64,000 nucleotides of DNA from contig RPFO01000692.1 in NCBI GenBank assembly GCA_009746045.1, forward strand, positions 1 through 64,000, in the 5' to 3' direction. Positions 7,913 to 17,834 of the stretch are shown here, piece by piece (positions within the stretch are counted from its first letter, which is position 1; each line of letters starts with the position of its first letter). Below the pieces are notes generated by a model. That model had not been told where the DNA came from, did no database searches, and worked only from the letters and a program-made list of their open reading frames with translations. Position numbers and translations under genes: made by a program. The stretch comes from Mesostigma viride. Taxonomy: Eukaryota > Streptophyta > Mesostigmatophyceae > Mesostigmatales > Mesostigmataceae.

Positions 7913-10900
7913 CCTTGTCCTTGTCCTTGTCCTTGTCCTTGTCCTTGTCCTTGTCCTGTCCTTGTCCTCGTCCTTGTCCTTGTCCTTGTCCTTGTCCTTG
8001 TCCTTGTCCTTGTCCAGCCTTGTCCTTGTCCTTGTGCCAGCCTTGTCCTTGTCCTTGTCCTTGTCCTTGTCCCCTTGTCCTTGTCCTTGTCCTTGTCCTT
8101 GTCCTTGTCCTTGTCCTTGTCCTTGTCCTTGTCCTTGTCCTTGTCCTTGTCCTTGTCCTTGTCCTTGTCCTTGTCCTTGTCCTTGTCCTTGTCCTTGTCC
8201 TTGTCCTTGTCCTTGTCCTTGTCCTTGTCCTTGTCCTTGTCCTTGTCCTTGTCCTTGTCCTTGTCCTTGTCCTTGTCCTTGTCCTTGTCCTTGTCCTTGT
8301 CCTTGTCCTTGTCCTTGTCCTTGTCCAGCACCTTGTCCTTGTCCTTGTCCTTGTCCTTGTCCTTGTCCTTGTCCTTGTCCTTGTCCTTGTCCTTGTCCTT
8401 GTCCTTGTCCTTGTCCTTGTCCTTGTCCTTGTCCTTGTCCTTGTCCTTGTCCTTGTCCTTGTCCTTGTCCTTGTCCTTGTCCTTGTCCTTGTCCTTGTCC
8501 TTGTCCTTGTCCTTGTCCTTGTCCTTGTCCTTGTCCTTGTCCTTGTCCTTGTCCTTGTCCTTGTCCTTGTCCTTGTCCTTGTCCTTGTCCTTGTCCTTGT
8601 CCTTGTCCTTGTCCTTGTCCTTGTCCTTGTCCTTGTCCTTGTCCTTGTCCTTGTCCTTGTCCTTGTCCTTGTCCTTGTCCTTGTCCTTGTCCTTGTCCTT
8701 GTCCTTGTCCTTGTCCTTGTCCTTGTCCTTGTCCTTGTCCTTGTCCTTGTCCTTGTCCTTGTCCTTGTCCTTGTCCTTGTCCTTGTCCTTGTCCTTGTCC
8801 TTGTCCTTGTCCTTGTCCTTGTCCTTGTCCTTGTCCTTGTCCTTGTCCTTGTCCTTGTCCTTGTCCTTGTCCTTGTCCTTGTCCTTGTCCTTGTCCTTGT
8901 CCTTGTCCTTGTCCTTGTCCTTGTCCTTGTCCTTGTCCTTGTCCTTGTCCTTGTCCTTGTCCTTGTCCTTGTCCTTGTCCTTGTCCTTGTCCTTGTCCTT
9001 GTCCTTGTCCTTGTCCTTGTCCTTGTCCTTGTCCTTGTCCTTGTCCTTGTCCTTGTCCTTGTCCTTGTCCTTGTCCTTGTCCTTGTCCTTGTCCTTGTCC
9101 TTGTCCTTGTCCTTGTCCTTGTCCTTGTCCTTGTCCTTGTCCTTGTCCTTGTCCTTGTCCTTGTCCTTGTCCTTGTCCTTGTCCTTGTCCTTGTCCTTGT
9201 CCTTGTCCTTGTCCTTGTCCTTGTCCTGTCCTTGTCCTTGTCCTTGTCCTTGTCCTTGTCCTTGTCCTTGTCCTTGTCCAGCCTTGTCCTTGTCCAGCCT
9301 TGTCCTTGTCCTTGTCCTTGTCCTTGTGCTTGTCCTTGTCCTTGTCCTTGTCCTTGTCCTTGTCCTTGTCCTTGTCCTTGTCCTTGTCCTTGTCCTTGTC
9401 CTTGTCCTTGTCCTTGTCCTTGTCCTTGTCCTTGTCCTTGTCCTTGTCCTTGTCCTTGTCCTTGTCCTTGTCCTTGTCTTGTCCAGCCTTGTCCTTGTCC
9501 TTGTCCTTGTCCAGCCTTGTCCTTGTCCTTGTCCTTGTCCTTGTCCTTGTCCTTGTCCTTGTCCTTGTCCTTGTCCTTGTCCTTGTCCTTGTCCTTGTCC
9601 TTGTCCTTGTCCTTGTCCTTGTCCTTGTCCTTGTCCTTGTCCTTGTCCTTGTCCTTGTCCTTGTCCTTGTCCTTGTCCTTGTCCTTGTCCTTGTCCTTGT
9701 CCTTGTCCTTGTCCTTGTCCTTGTCCTTGTCCTTGTCCTTGTCCTTGTCCTTGTCCTTGTCCTTGTCCTTGTCCTTGTCCTTGTCCTTGTCCTTGTCCTT
9801 GTCCTTGTCCTTGTCCTTGTCCTTGTCCTTGTCCTTGTCCTTGTCCTTGTCCTTGTCCTTGTCCTTGTCCTTGTCCTTGTCCTTGTCCTTGTCCTTGTCC
9901 TTGTCCTTGTCCTTGTCCTTGTCCTTGTCCTTGTCCTTGTCCTTGTCCTTGTCCTTGTCCTTGTCCTTGTCCTTGTCCTTGTCCTTGTCCTTGTCCTTGT
10001 CCTTGTCCTTGTCCTTGTCCTTGTCCTTGTCCTTGTCCTTGTCCTTGTCCTTGTCCTTGTCCTTGTCCTTGTCCTTGTCCTTGTCCTTGTCCTTGTCCTT
10101 GTCCTTGTCCTTGTCCTTGTCCTTGTCCTTGTCCTTGTCCTTGTCCTTGTCCTTGTCCTTGTCCTTGTCCTTGTCCTTGTCCTTGTCCTTGTCCTTGTCC
10201 TTGTCCTTGTCCTTGTCCTTGTCCTTGTCCTTGTCCTTGTCCTTGTCCTTGTCCTTGTCCTTGTCCTTGTCCTTGTCCTTGTCCTTGTCCTTGTCCTTGT
10301 CCTTGTCCTTGTCCTTGTCCTTGTCCTTGTCCTTGTCCTTGTCCTTGTCCTTGTCCTTGTCCTTGTCCTTGTCCTTGTCCTTGTCCTTGTCCTCGTCCTT
10401 GTCCTCGTCCTTGTCCTTGTCCTCGTCCTTGTCCTGTCCTTGTCCTTGTCCTTGTCCTTGTCCTTGTCCTTGTCCTTGTCCTTGTCCTTGTCCTTGTCCT
10501 TGTCCTTGTCCTTGTCCTTGTCCTTGTCCTTGTCCTTGTCCTTGTCCTTGTCCTTGTCCTTGTCCTTGTCCTTGTCCTTGTCCTTGTCCTTGTCCTTGTC
10601 CTTGTCCTTGTCCTTGTCCTTGTCCTTGTCCTTGTCCTTGTCCTTGTCCTTGTCCTTGTCCTTGTCCTTGTCCTTGTCCTTGTCCTTGTCCTTGTCCTTG
10701 TCCTTGTCCTTGTCCTTGTCCTTGTCCTTGTCCTTGTCCTTGTCCTTGTCCTTGTCCTTGTCCTTGTCCTTGTCCTTGTCCTTGTCCTTGTCCTTGTCCT
10801 TGTCCTTGTCCTTGTCCTTGTCCTTGTCCTTGTCCTTGTCCTTGTCCTTGTCCTTGTCCTTGTCCTTGTCCTTGTCCTTGTCCTTGTCCTTGTCCTTGTC

Positions 10901-11023
10901 CTTGTCCTTGTCCTTGTCCTTGTCCTTGTCCTTGTCCTTGTCCTCGTCCTTGTCCTTGTCCTTGTCCTTGTCCTTGTCCTTGTCCTTGTCCTTGTCCTTG
11001 TCCTTGTCCTTGTCCTTGTCCTT
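7913..11023. repeat. 3.1-kb hexanucleotide array (TTGTCC)n
   Basis: More than 500 copies of CTTGTC, interrupted by a few variants (CCAGCC, TCGTCC, a lost base). The plus strand is almost free of A and has G only once per unit. The hexamer creates no stop in any frame, which explains the spurious 1,000-residue frames on both strands. The array sits inside a broken palindromic unit: the left flank 7,892-7,910 is the left half of the unit (TGTGATTTTCTTGCGCC) and the right flank at 11,031 restarts it with the palindrome. Confidence 0.95.
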
Positions 11024-11039
11024 TTCTTGCTTGATTTTC

Positions 11040-11786
11040 TTGCGCCAACGGCCGTTGCAATTTGGAAATTAGGGTGTTATTTTTTTTTTGCCCAACGGCC
11101 GTCGGAACCTTGAAATTAGGGTGTGATTTTCATGCGCCAACGGCCGTTGGAACCCGTAAATTAGGGTGTGATTTTCATGCGCCAACGGCCGTCGGAACCT
11201 TAAAATTAGGGTGTGATTTTCATGCGCCAACGGCCGTTGGAACCTGGAAATTAGGGTGTTATTTTTCTGTCGCCAACGGCCGTTGGAACCTGGAAATGAA
11301 GGTGTCATTTTTCTCGCGCCAACGGCCGTTGGAAACTGGAAATTAGGGTGTGATTTTCATGCGCCAACGGCCGTTGGAACCTGGAAAATAGGGTGTGATT
11401 TTTCTCGCGCCAACGGCCGTTGGAACCTGGAAAATAGGGTGTCATTTTTCTCGCGCCAACGGCCGTTGGAACCTGTAAATTAGGGTGTGATTTTCATGCG
11501 CCAACGGCCGTTGGAACCTGTAAATTAGGGTGTGATTTTCATGCGCCAACGGCCGTCGGAACCTTAAAATTAGGGTGTGATTTTCATGCGCCAACGGCCG
11601 TTGGAACCTGGAAATTAGGGTGTTATTTTTCTGTCGCCAACGGCCGTTGGAACCTGGAAATTAGGGTGTGATTTTCATGCGCCAACGGCCGTTGGAACCT
11701 GTAAATTAGGGTGTGATTTTCATGCGCCCACGGCCGTTGGAACCTGGAAATTAGGGTGTTATTTTTCTGTCGCCAACGGCCGTTGG
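11040..11786. repeat. Palindromic 45-46-bp minisatellite, array 1 (17 copies)
   Basis: Tandem units TTAGGGTGTGATTTTCATGC + palindrome CCAACGGCCGTTGG + AACCTGGAAA. Copies start at roughly 45-46 bp steps from 11,045 to 11,771. A few palindromes carry one change (GTCGG, CCCACGG). It lies in the putative intron before the exon at 11,837. Confidence 0.95.
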
Positions 11787-11836
11787 AACATAGTACTGAC
11801 CTTCCGGCTATCTGTATGTTTTTTGCATGTGATCAG

Positions 11837-14800
11837 GGGCGTCCGTCAAGGCAGAGAACGGACGAAGAGCGGAGGAAGTGGGCTTACAAGATTGAACATA
11901 ACTGTTCGGAAAGGCATCTCACAACATTTTTTGAGGACTGGCGCCAACGAGCACCGGGCACCGACTTATGGTCGGTTATTGTGAAGACCTTTGAGAGGAA
12001 GGGGCTGCTGACGACACGTGCTGGAAATGCGAAGCCCAGCATTTTGGACTCCTGGGAGCCAGCGCCGTCCTCTCAAGTGCACGACAAGAATCTAACTGAC
12101 ACCATACAGGCGGCGTTTCATCTGCGGCAGAAGATACGCCTAGTTCCAGACGATGTCGACATCGTGGGGGGGTCCGCGATTGCGACTCAAGTACGGGCCC
12201 CCACGGAGAACTTGTGCCAACTCCCGGAACTCATGCGGCATCGGACGGTGACGGTGCGGAATTGTAGGGGGCTCGCGCCGTGGTTCGTGGGGGCCGGCAC
12301 AAGTCTGACAAAAGCAAAATGTGCCGTGCCGATCTTCCGGTTTGCGTGGCAGGTGCTGGCAGACCGTGATCCAGGTCTCTACAATTTATGGGTGCAGAGG
12401 AGTGAAATGGTTCCTTACCACATTAAAATACTGACGGGGGACGACAGTGACCGTGCCGTGCAGAGGTTCGGATACTATCGTTCGCCAACGGCCGAGGAAG
12501 CCATGTCCATTCTCCGGACGGACTCCCTGAAGGACATGGCGGCCGCTTGCTCAGACGAGTTGATCACCATGGAGTTGGATCCGTCCGAGTGGTCAAATGA
12601 ATCTGAGCGTCAGGCAGTAGTTGACCTGACGAAATCCGCGCTGGGGAGCTTGAACATCTCGGACCATGCCGGCCTTAAGGGTAAATTTCCAGACCAGACG
12701 CCTTGCGTGTTTGTGCAGTTTGCCGTGCTGGACGGCAACCACTACACGCAGATGTTGAAGTCCGTGATTTTCGAGGGCTCTGACGAGCAAGTGAGTACCG
12801 CGATAGCTGGCGAGATTGCGGGTACACAAAAGGGCAAGTTCGTGGAGACAACCGACGAGGCGTTTGATTTGTGGAGGGGGTTGGTGAGGGACGCGGACAA
12901 GTTCAAGTACACCAATCTGGACGTGCTCAAGGGCTGGGAGGTGGAGGGGGAAGCACTGATCCCGCCCATGAAGGACATGCGGACGCAAAAGGTAAATATA
13001 ACGGATCGGGTGTGGGAACGTTTTAGGCACTATATGTTATTTTTGTTCGCCAACGGCCGTTGGAAACTGGAAATTAGGGTGTGATTTTTCTTTCGCAAAC
13101 GGCCGTTGGAACCTGGAAATTAGTGTGTGATTTTTCTTGCGCCAACGGCCGTTGGAACCTGGAAATTAGGGTGTGATTTTTCTTGCGCCAACGGCCGTTG
13201 GAACCTGGAAATTTGGTTGATATTTTTCTTGCGCCAACGGCCGTTGGAACCTGGAAATTCGGTCGACATTTTTCTTGCGCCAACGGCCGTTGGAGCCTGG
13301 AAATTAGGGTGTGATTTTTCTTGCGCCAACGGCCGTTGGAACCTGGAAAGTAGGGTGTGATTTTTCTTGCGCCAACGGCCATTGGAACCTGGAAATTAGT
13401 GTGTGATTTTTCTTGCGCCAACGGCCGTTGGAACCTGGAAATTAGGGTGTGATTTTTCTTGCGCCAACGGCCGTTGGAACCTGGAAATTAGGGTGTGATT
13501 TTTCTTGCGCCAACGGCCGTTGGAACCTGGAAATTAGGGTGTGATTTTTGTTCGGGAACGGCCGATCTTCCAAAGTGTAAGGACAAAATGTCAGGTCGTG
13601 TGTTGTATGACCGTTTTTTGTCTCAAACACTGTGATTCACATTTCATGCATGCAGGGGAGAGAGGCGCATCGGAGGGTTGCCCTGATCGGAGGGGGGCTG
13701 AATGCAGAAGACGAGGCCGTTTCCAAAAAGTCGAGGGGGACGGCGCTGCTGGAAGTGCACAACTATTTCAAGACGCACATGGAGGAATCCTGGGATAAGC
13801 CGGAGGTGCCCCTTCAGGACCAGAAAGAAATATGGAATTTGATTCATGGGGTTTCAAGCAGCACTGAGAAGGCAAGGAAGGACGGGGAGGGGGAGGAGGG
13901 TGGTGAGGAGCGGGTTGGAGGGCGATTGAACGAGGGTGGTTTGTCCGAATCGGAGAAAACCCAAGTCTACGACTTCATCTCGGCTGTGAAGGATGAAACG
14001 GTCGCTCCGAACGACGACAGTAGATGTGGAATGCCGATTGAGGACAAGCTGGCCAAGGAGCTTGCAGAGTTTCTGGACATCGTGGCAGCGGACAAGCTGG
14101 ACGGGGAGGGAAGGGTGATGAGGAAGGGGGGGGGATCAAACAGGAAGGGTGGAGGAGTCTAGCCCGCTTTCGATTCTGGCCGTCTATCATGGCAACCGTG
14201 AAGGCCAAACACGTTCCTCCTCAGTGCTTGTATGACCTGACATACATGGCCAAGATCTTCTGCGAGGTGATGGTCCAGCTTTTCATGATCTACAACCGCG
14301 ATTTGGGGAAATACCCCGAACCACGCGACCTCGGCTGGTTGCCGATGCAGCCTTCGGAAGCCGACAGCGCCCTTCAGAGGGTGGCCGATACGGTCGCTGT
14401 AGCTGCCAAGAGACTAAGGGCGGTTATCAGGCCAACGGGGAGGGACGATTCCACCTTCCCACTTGCACTGCTGGAGAGGACGGATTTTTGGACGACCCAC
14501 AAGGAGGAAACGAAATGGTGGGTCCTGATTGCGCCCGAACCCCCAACCGAACAGGCTGTGGTGCCCCAACCCGTACAGCCTGTGGCGGGGGCTGTGGTGG
14601 TGACGGGGGCTGTGCCGGAGGAAGGCCAAGCCGAACATGCGAGGCAGAGGACGTCCAGTCGGGTCGCCAAAAAAAGGTGGGGGAGAAGCGGGAACCCCCG
14701 CGGAAGTTTGGGTCGGAGGAGCTGGCATCCGAAATCGAGCAGCAGGGCCCGTGGATTTCTAAGAGAGTTTACACGTCTGACGGGGACGAGACCTGTGAGT

Positions 14801-17000
14801 TCATGATGAAGACTTTCGCGTGGGAGAAAAGCGATGGGCCGACACGGTTGGCTCAAGTGGTACTTAATGCAATGGAGGGGTTCGAATTTGTTGCGAAGAG
14901 GAAGGGGTGAACCAGCCAGATATCAAGAATGGGGTATGATGTGAATTTGGAACATCACGCCAAGCTGTGGAATGATGAGGAATTGTTGAAGGGTCGAACG
15001 GGTTCGTGGGTGGAGAAAAGGGACTGGAAGGCGGCGAAGGATTGTGGAGATTTCAATGGTGTGAAGGACGACTGGTCGTCGTACCTAAGCGATTTCACGG
15101 GATTCTTCAACCCACCCGTGATCTTCATTGGGTCAAAGGAGCAGGTGGATGGGTTTAAGGTCCTTCTGAAGGTACTTGGGAAGCGGCCCAGGGGGAGGAT
15201 ATTTCCAATCCCAACGGCCGTTCGGGCAAGGAAATTGCGGGTGCAGCCCAGAAGCGTCCGCTGGAGACGGCAGGCGCTGGCACCAAAAAGAAACGCCGGA
15301 AGCGCGCCGCCTCGGAGACCCCCGCGGCCGAAGACGTCTCAATGGGGGATGATGAGGATGTCGGGTCACATGGGGGTGATGATGGGGAGGAGGTTGGTGA
15401 TGATGGTGCCGGCGATGATGAGGGGGACGGGAATGAGGGTGGTGATAAGGGGGGCGGGTCGAAGGACGGAGAGGGGGGGGTTCGAAGGGCGGAGAGGGGG
15501 GCGGGTCGAAGGGCGGAGAGGGGGGGGGTCGAAGGACGGAGAGGGGGGCGGGTCGAAGGGCGGAGAGGGGGGGGGTCGAAGGGCGGAGAGGGGGGGGGTC
15601 GAAGGACGGAGAGGGGGGCGGGTCGAAGGGCGGAGAGGGGAGGGGGTCGAAGGATGGAGAGGGGGGCGGAGAGAAGGGCGGAGAGGGGAGGGGGTCGAAG
15701 GGCGGAGAGGGGGGCGGGTCGAAGGGCGGAGAGGGGGGCGGGTCAAAGGGTGGAGAGGGGGGCGGGTCAAAGGGCGGAGAGGGGGGCGGGTCCAAGGGCG
15801 GAGAGGGGGGGGAGAGAAGGGTGGAGAGGGGGGCGGGTCAAAGGGCGGAGAGGGGGGCGGGTCGAAGGGCGGAGAGGGGGGCGGGTCGACCGGCGCATCG
15901 GGGGAAGGGGGGAAGGAGGGGGGGGAGGGGAGGGAGGCTCGAGGGGGAATTCGGGGGCGTCGGGGGGGGGATGTTGGGGCGTGCCGTCGACTACTGCAAA
16001 AAGCTCCTTTCGCCTGGCGGGCACGTTCGATCAAGAGCAACGGCTAGTCATCTGTCAAAGGGTAAGTTAATCTGAGTGAATATGGTCGGTTAAATTATGA
16101 TGTTTGCATATTCCCAAGTTTGATTTGCGATTGTAATGATAACTAATTGCGCCGCTCGTCATTGCTTGTCCCACACACAGGTGACGAGTCTGAAGAGGAG
16201 CCGCCAAAGGATGACGCGCATGGCGGCCCACCCAAAGGGTTTGAGGAAGATTCGGAAGAATCGGAAGAATCGGAACCTGAGGAGGAAGCGCCACAAAGAC
16301 GTGTCACAGTTACCGCAACCCAGCCCAAGCCACTAGACAAGAAAGTGCCACCACCAAGTTGGCAGACGTGGATGGAGAATCTGGAAGGTGTGGGGGGGGG
16401 AAACGGGTCGTGCCCCGCTCGCCTGTTGGATGTCCGGTTTCGGTATTGTGCAAGCACGGCGGTGAATTTTGCCAGTATCGGAAGAACCAATCCCAGCGCC
16501 TTGATACGTTGTGGAAGCCCACGTGGGCTGCTGATTCGGTGGCTAAACTCAATGCAGACCCAATGAAGCTGGCACACATGCCTGATTTCCACGTCGACAC
16601 GTTCCTGGTGCATGGAGTCGTTCGAAAGGTGGATAAAACGGGCGTGTGGTACGTTAAATTTTGGGCAGAAGGGTGTGACGAAAAGGGAATCTGGATTAAT
16701 GGGGAGCAGGGGACGATGCCCAACATAATTTTCAAGGTACAACAAGACGAGATGCGGAACTGTTTCAAGCCACCTGAGGGAACGTATTTGGAGTGGTGGA
16801 TGGACAAGGGGTACCTGGCGACCAGATCTTCCCCAGCGACCAGATCTTCCCCACGACTCCAAGAGAAGGGGGGAGACCAAGCCGCAGGGCAGGGCAAACG
16901 AAAACCTCAAGGGAAGGCTGGCGCAGATGTGCGGGAGGGGGGTGTAAAGAAGCCCAGCGGACGGGCACCTGTAAAGAAACGCCTGTTAGTAGGTAGTTAG
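11837..17000 (+). CDS. Large unrecognised multi-exon protein with NLS and acidic region
   Basis: The exon 11,837-12,991 follows an acceptor (TGTGATCAG) and ends at AAG|GTAAAT, 385 codons in phase 0. Exon 13,656-16,061 follows ATGCATGCAG and ends at GTAAGT. Intron 16,062-16,180 ends CACACACAG, and the last exon runs 16,181-17,000. Frame breaks fall at G9 (14,126-14,134), A7 (about 14,669), possibly two GGGG runs near 14,904 and 14,930, G5 (15,191-15,195), within the G-rich repeat 15,460-15,900, and at G9 (16,392-16,400). Visible parts are a charged region, a basic cluster (TKKKRRKR, near 15,285) suggesting nuclear location, an acidic Gly/Asp stretch (MGDDEDVGSHGGDDGEE), an acidic linker (DESEEEPPKDD) and a C-terminal domain (VVRKVDKTGVWYVKFW). 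No family is recognised. The introns carry palindrome arrays. Confidence 0.5.
13046..13570. repeat. Palindromic 46-bp minisatellite, array 2 (11-12 copies)
   Basis: Units of TTAGGGTGTGATTTTTCTTG plus CGCCAACGGCCGTTGG and AACCTGGAAA at about 46-bp steps. The last copy degrades at 13,554 (GGAACGGCCGATC). The array fills the intron between the exons ending at 12,991 and starting at 13,656. Confidence 0.95.
15455..15905. repeat. G-rich about 24-bp tandem repeat inside an exon
   Basis: Units GGGCGGAGAGGGGGGCGGGTC with G-run length changes. In the preferred frames it codes Gly-Ser-Lys/Gly-Glu or Arg-Ala-Glu-Arg repeats. Variable G-run length makes the frame through it uncertain. The opposite strand gives a spurious proline-rich frame. 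Confidence 0.85.
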
Positions 17001-17823
17001 ATAGCTTGATCTGAACTCGTGTACATTTGTAAAGATCGATCTGTACATCTGTCTCCAGAGCATTCACTTGAATATTCAAAGTTCAAGTGGGAATTACTGG
17101 TTGGGTTGTGCACAGGCTTGTGCACAATTTTGGCAATAATTATAATTCGTTCTATAAATAGAACTAGCGGGGTCGTGGAGAGGGTTGTGCAACTGTAAAT
17201 TTAATCTACAACTTGTCTCACTTGCTTACCCTCCGAGTGCATGACACTTTGACAAAAACAGCCAATTTTACCCCGACTTGAATAAATTTTAATAAATGTT
17301 AATAAATTTTAATAAATTTTAATAAATTTAAGCAATCTAGTAATGAAAAGTGCACGCGGAAAGCGCACCAGTGACCAAATTGCATGAAATGGTAATGATT
17401 TCATGTGGAAACGCATTCATAATGAGCATCAATTGTCATGTATTTGTTGAAATGGCGTCTCCTCAAGTAATAAAATTTGGCATGGGTATTGTAGATTGAT
17501 TGTGGGCCCCCCCCACATGTCCATCATTGTCGTCAGAAAGCAACAAACGTGAAAATGCTAGCTGCCCAAATCTGACATTCCGCGGAACACAGAAAGTAAG
17601 AAAGCCTAGAAGCTACCAGCAAGGAATCGAACATAGGTACTTTGGCATGATTTCGCGGGTGTGTGAGTCTCCTGATCCGAAGGCATCTCACTTAACGTTT
17701 CGAAACAGCCCAACTGCGAAAAACCTAGCTGACATGTCCATGCCTAGTCTATCACGGAAAGTCCATGGGAATGTCCTTATCAAGGAGGCAACCAGCGCAG
17801 GCCAGAAATCCTTATGTTTTTTT
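17001..17823. other. AT-rich spacer with TATA-like box and repeat fragment
   Basis: No gene is supported here. It holds a TATAAATA at about 17,153, an A/T-rich direct repeat (TAATAAATTT units, 17,280-17,335) that may be an old retroelement tail, and at 17,785-17,810 a truncated copy of the repeat that contains AACCAGCGCAGGCCAGAAAT. Confidence 0.5.
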
Positions 17824-17834
17824 GTAGATTAGAT

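Noticed and set aside
7441..11113. Very long open frames (about 1,000-1,200 codons) on both strands with Leu-Ser, Cys-Pro, Val-Leu, Asp-Lys or Arg-Thr repeats
   Set aside because: They are the translation of the (TTGTCC)n array, which has no stop in any frame. There is no independent coding signal.
11040..13570. CRISPR-like array (palindromic repeat at regular spacing)
   Set aside because: The 'spacers' are nearly identical from unit to unit, so this is a minisatellite. The context is a eukaryotic nuclear genome.
11040..13570. Telomere-like TTAGGG within the palindromic units
   Set aside because: TTAGGG occurs once per 45-bp unit, not as a tandem hexamer.
15133..16040. Minus-strand proline-rich frames
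   Set aside because: Antisense of a G-rich repeat. The plus strand carries the coherent exon and its NLS.
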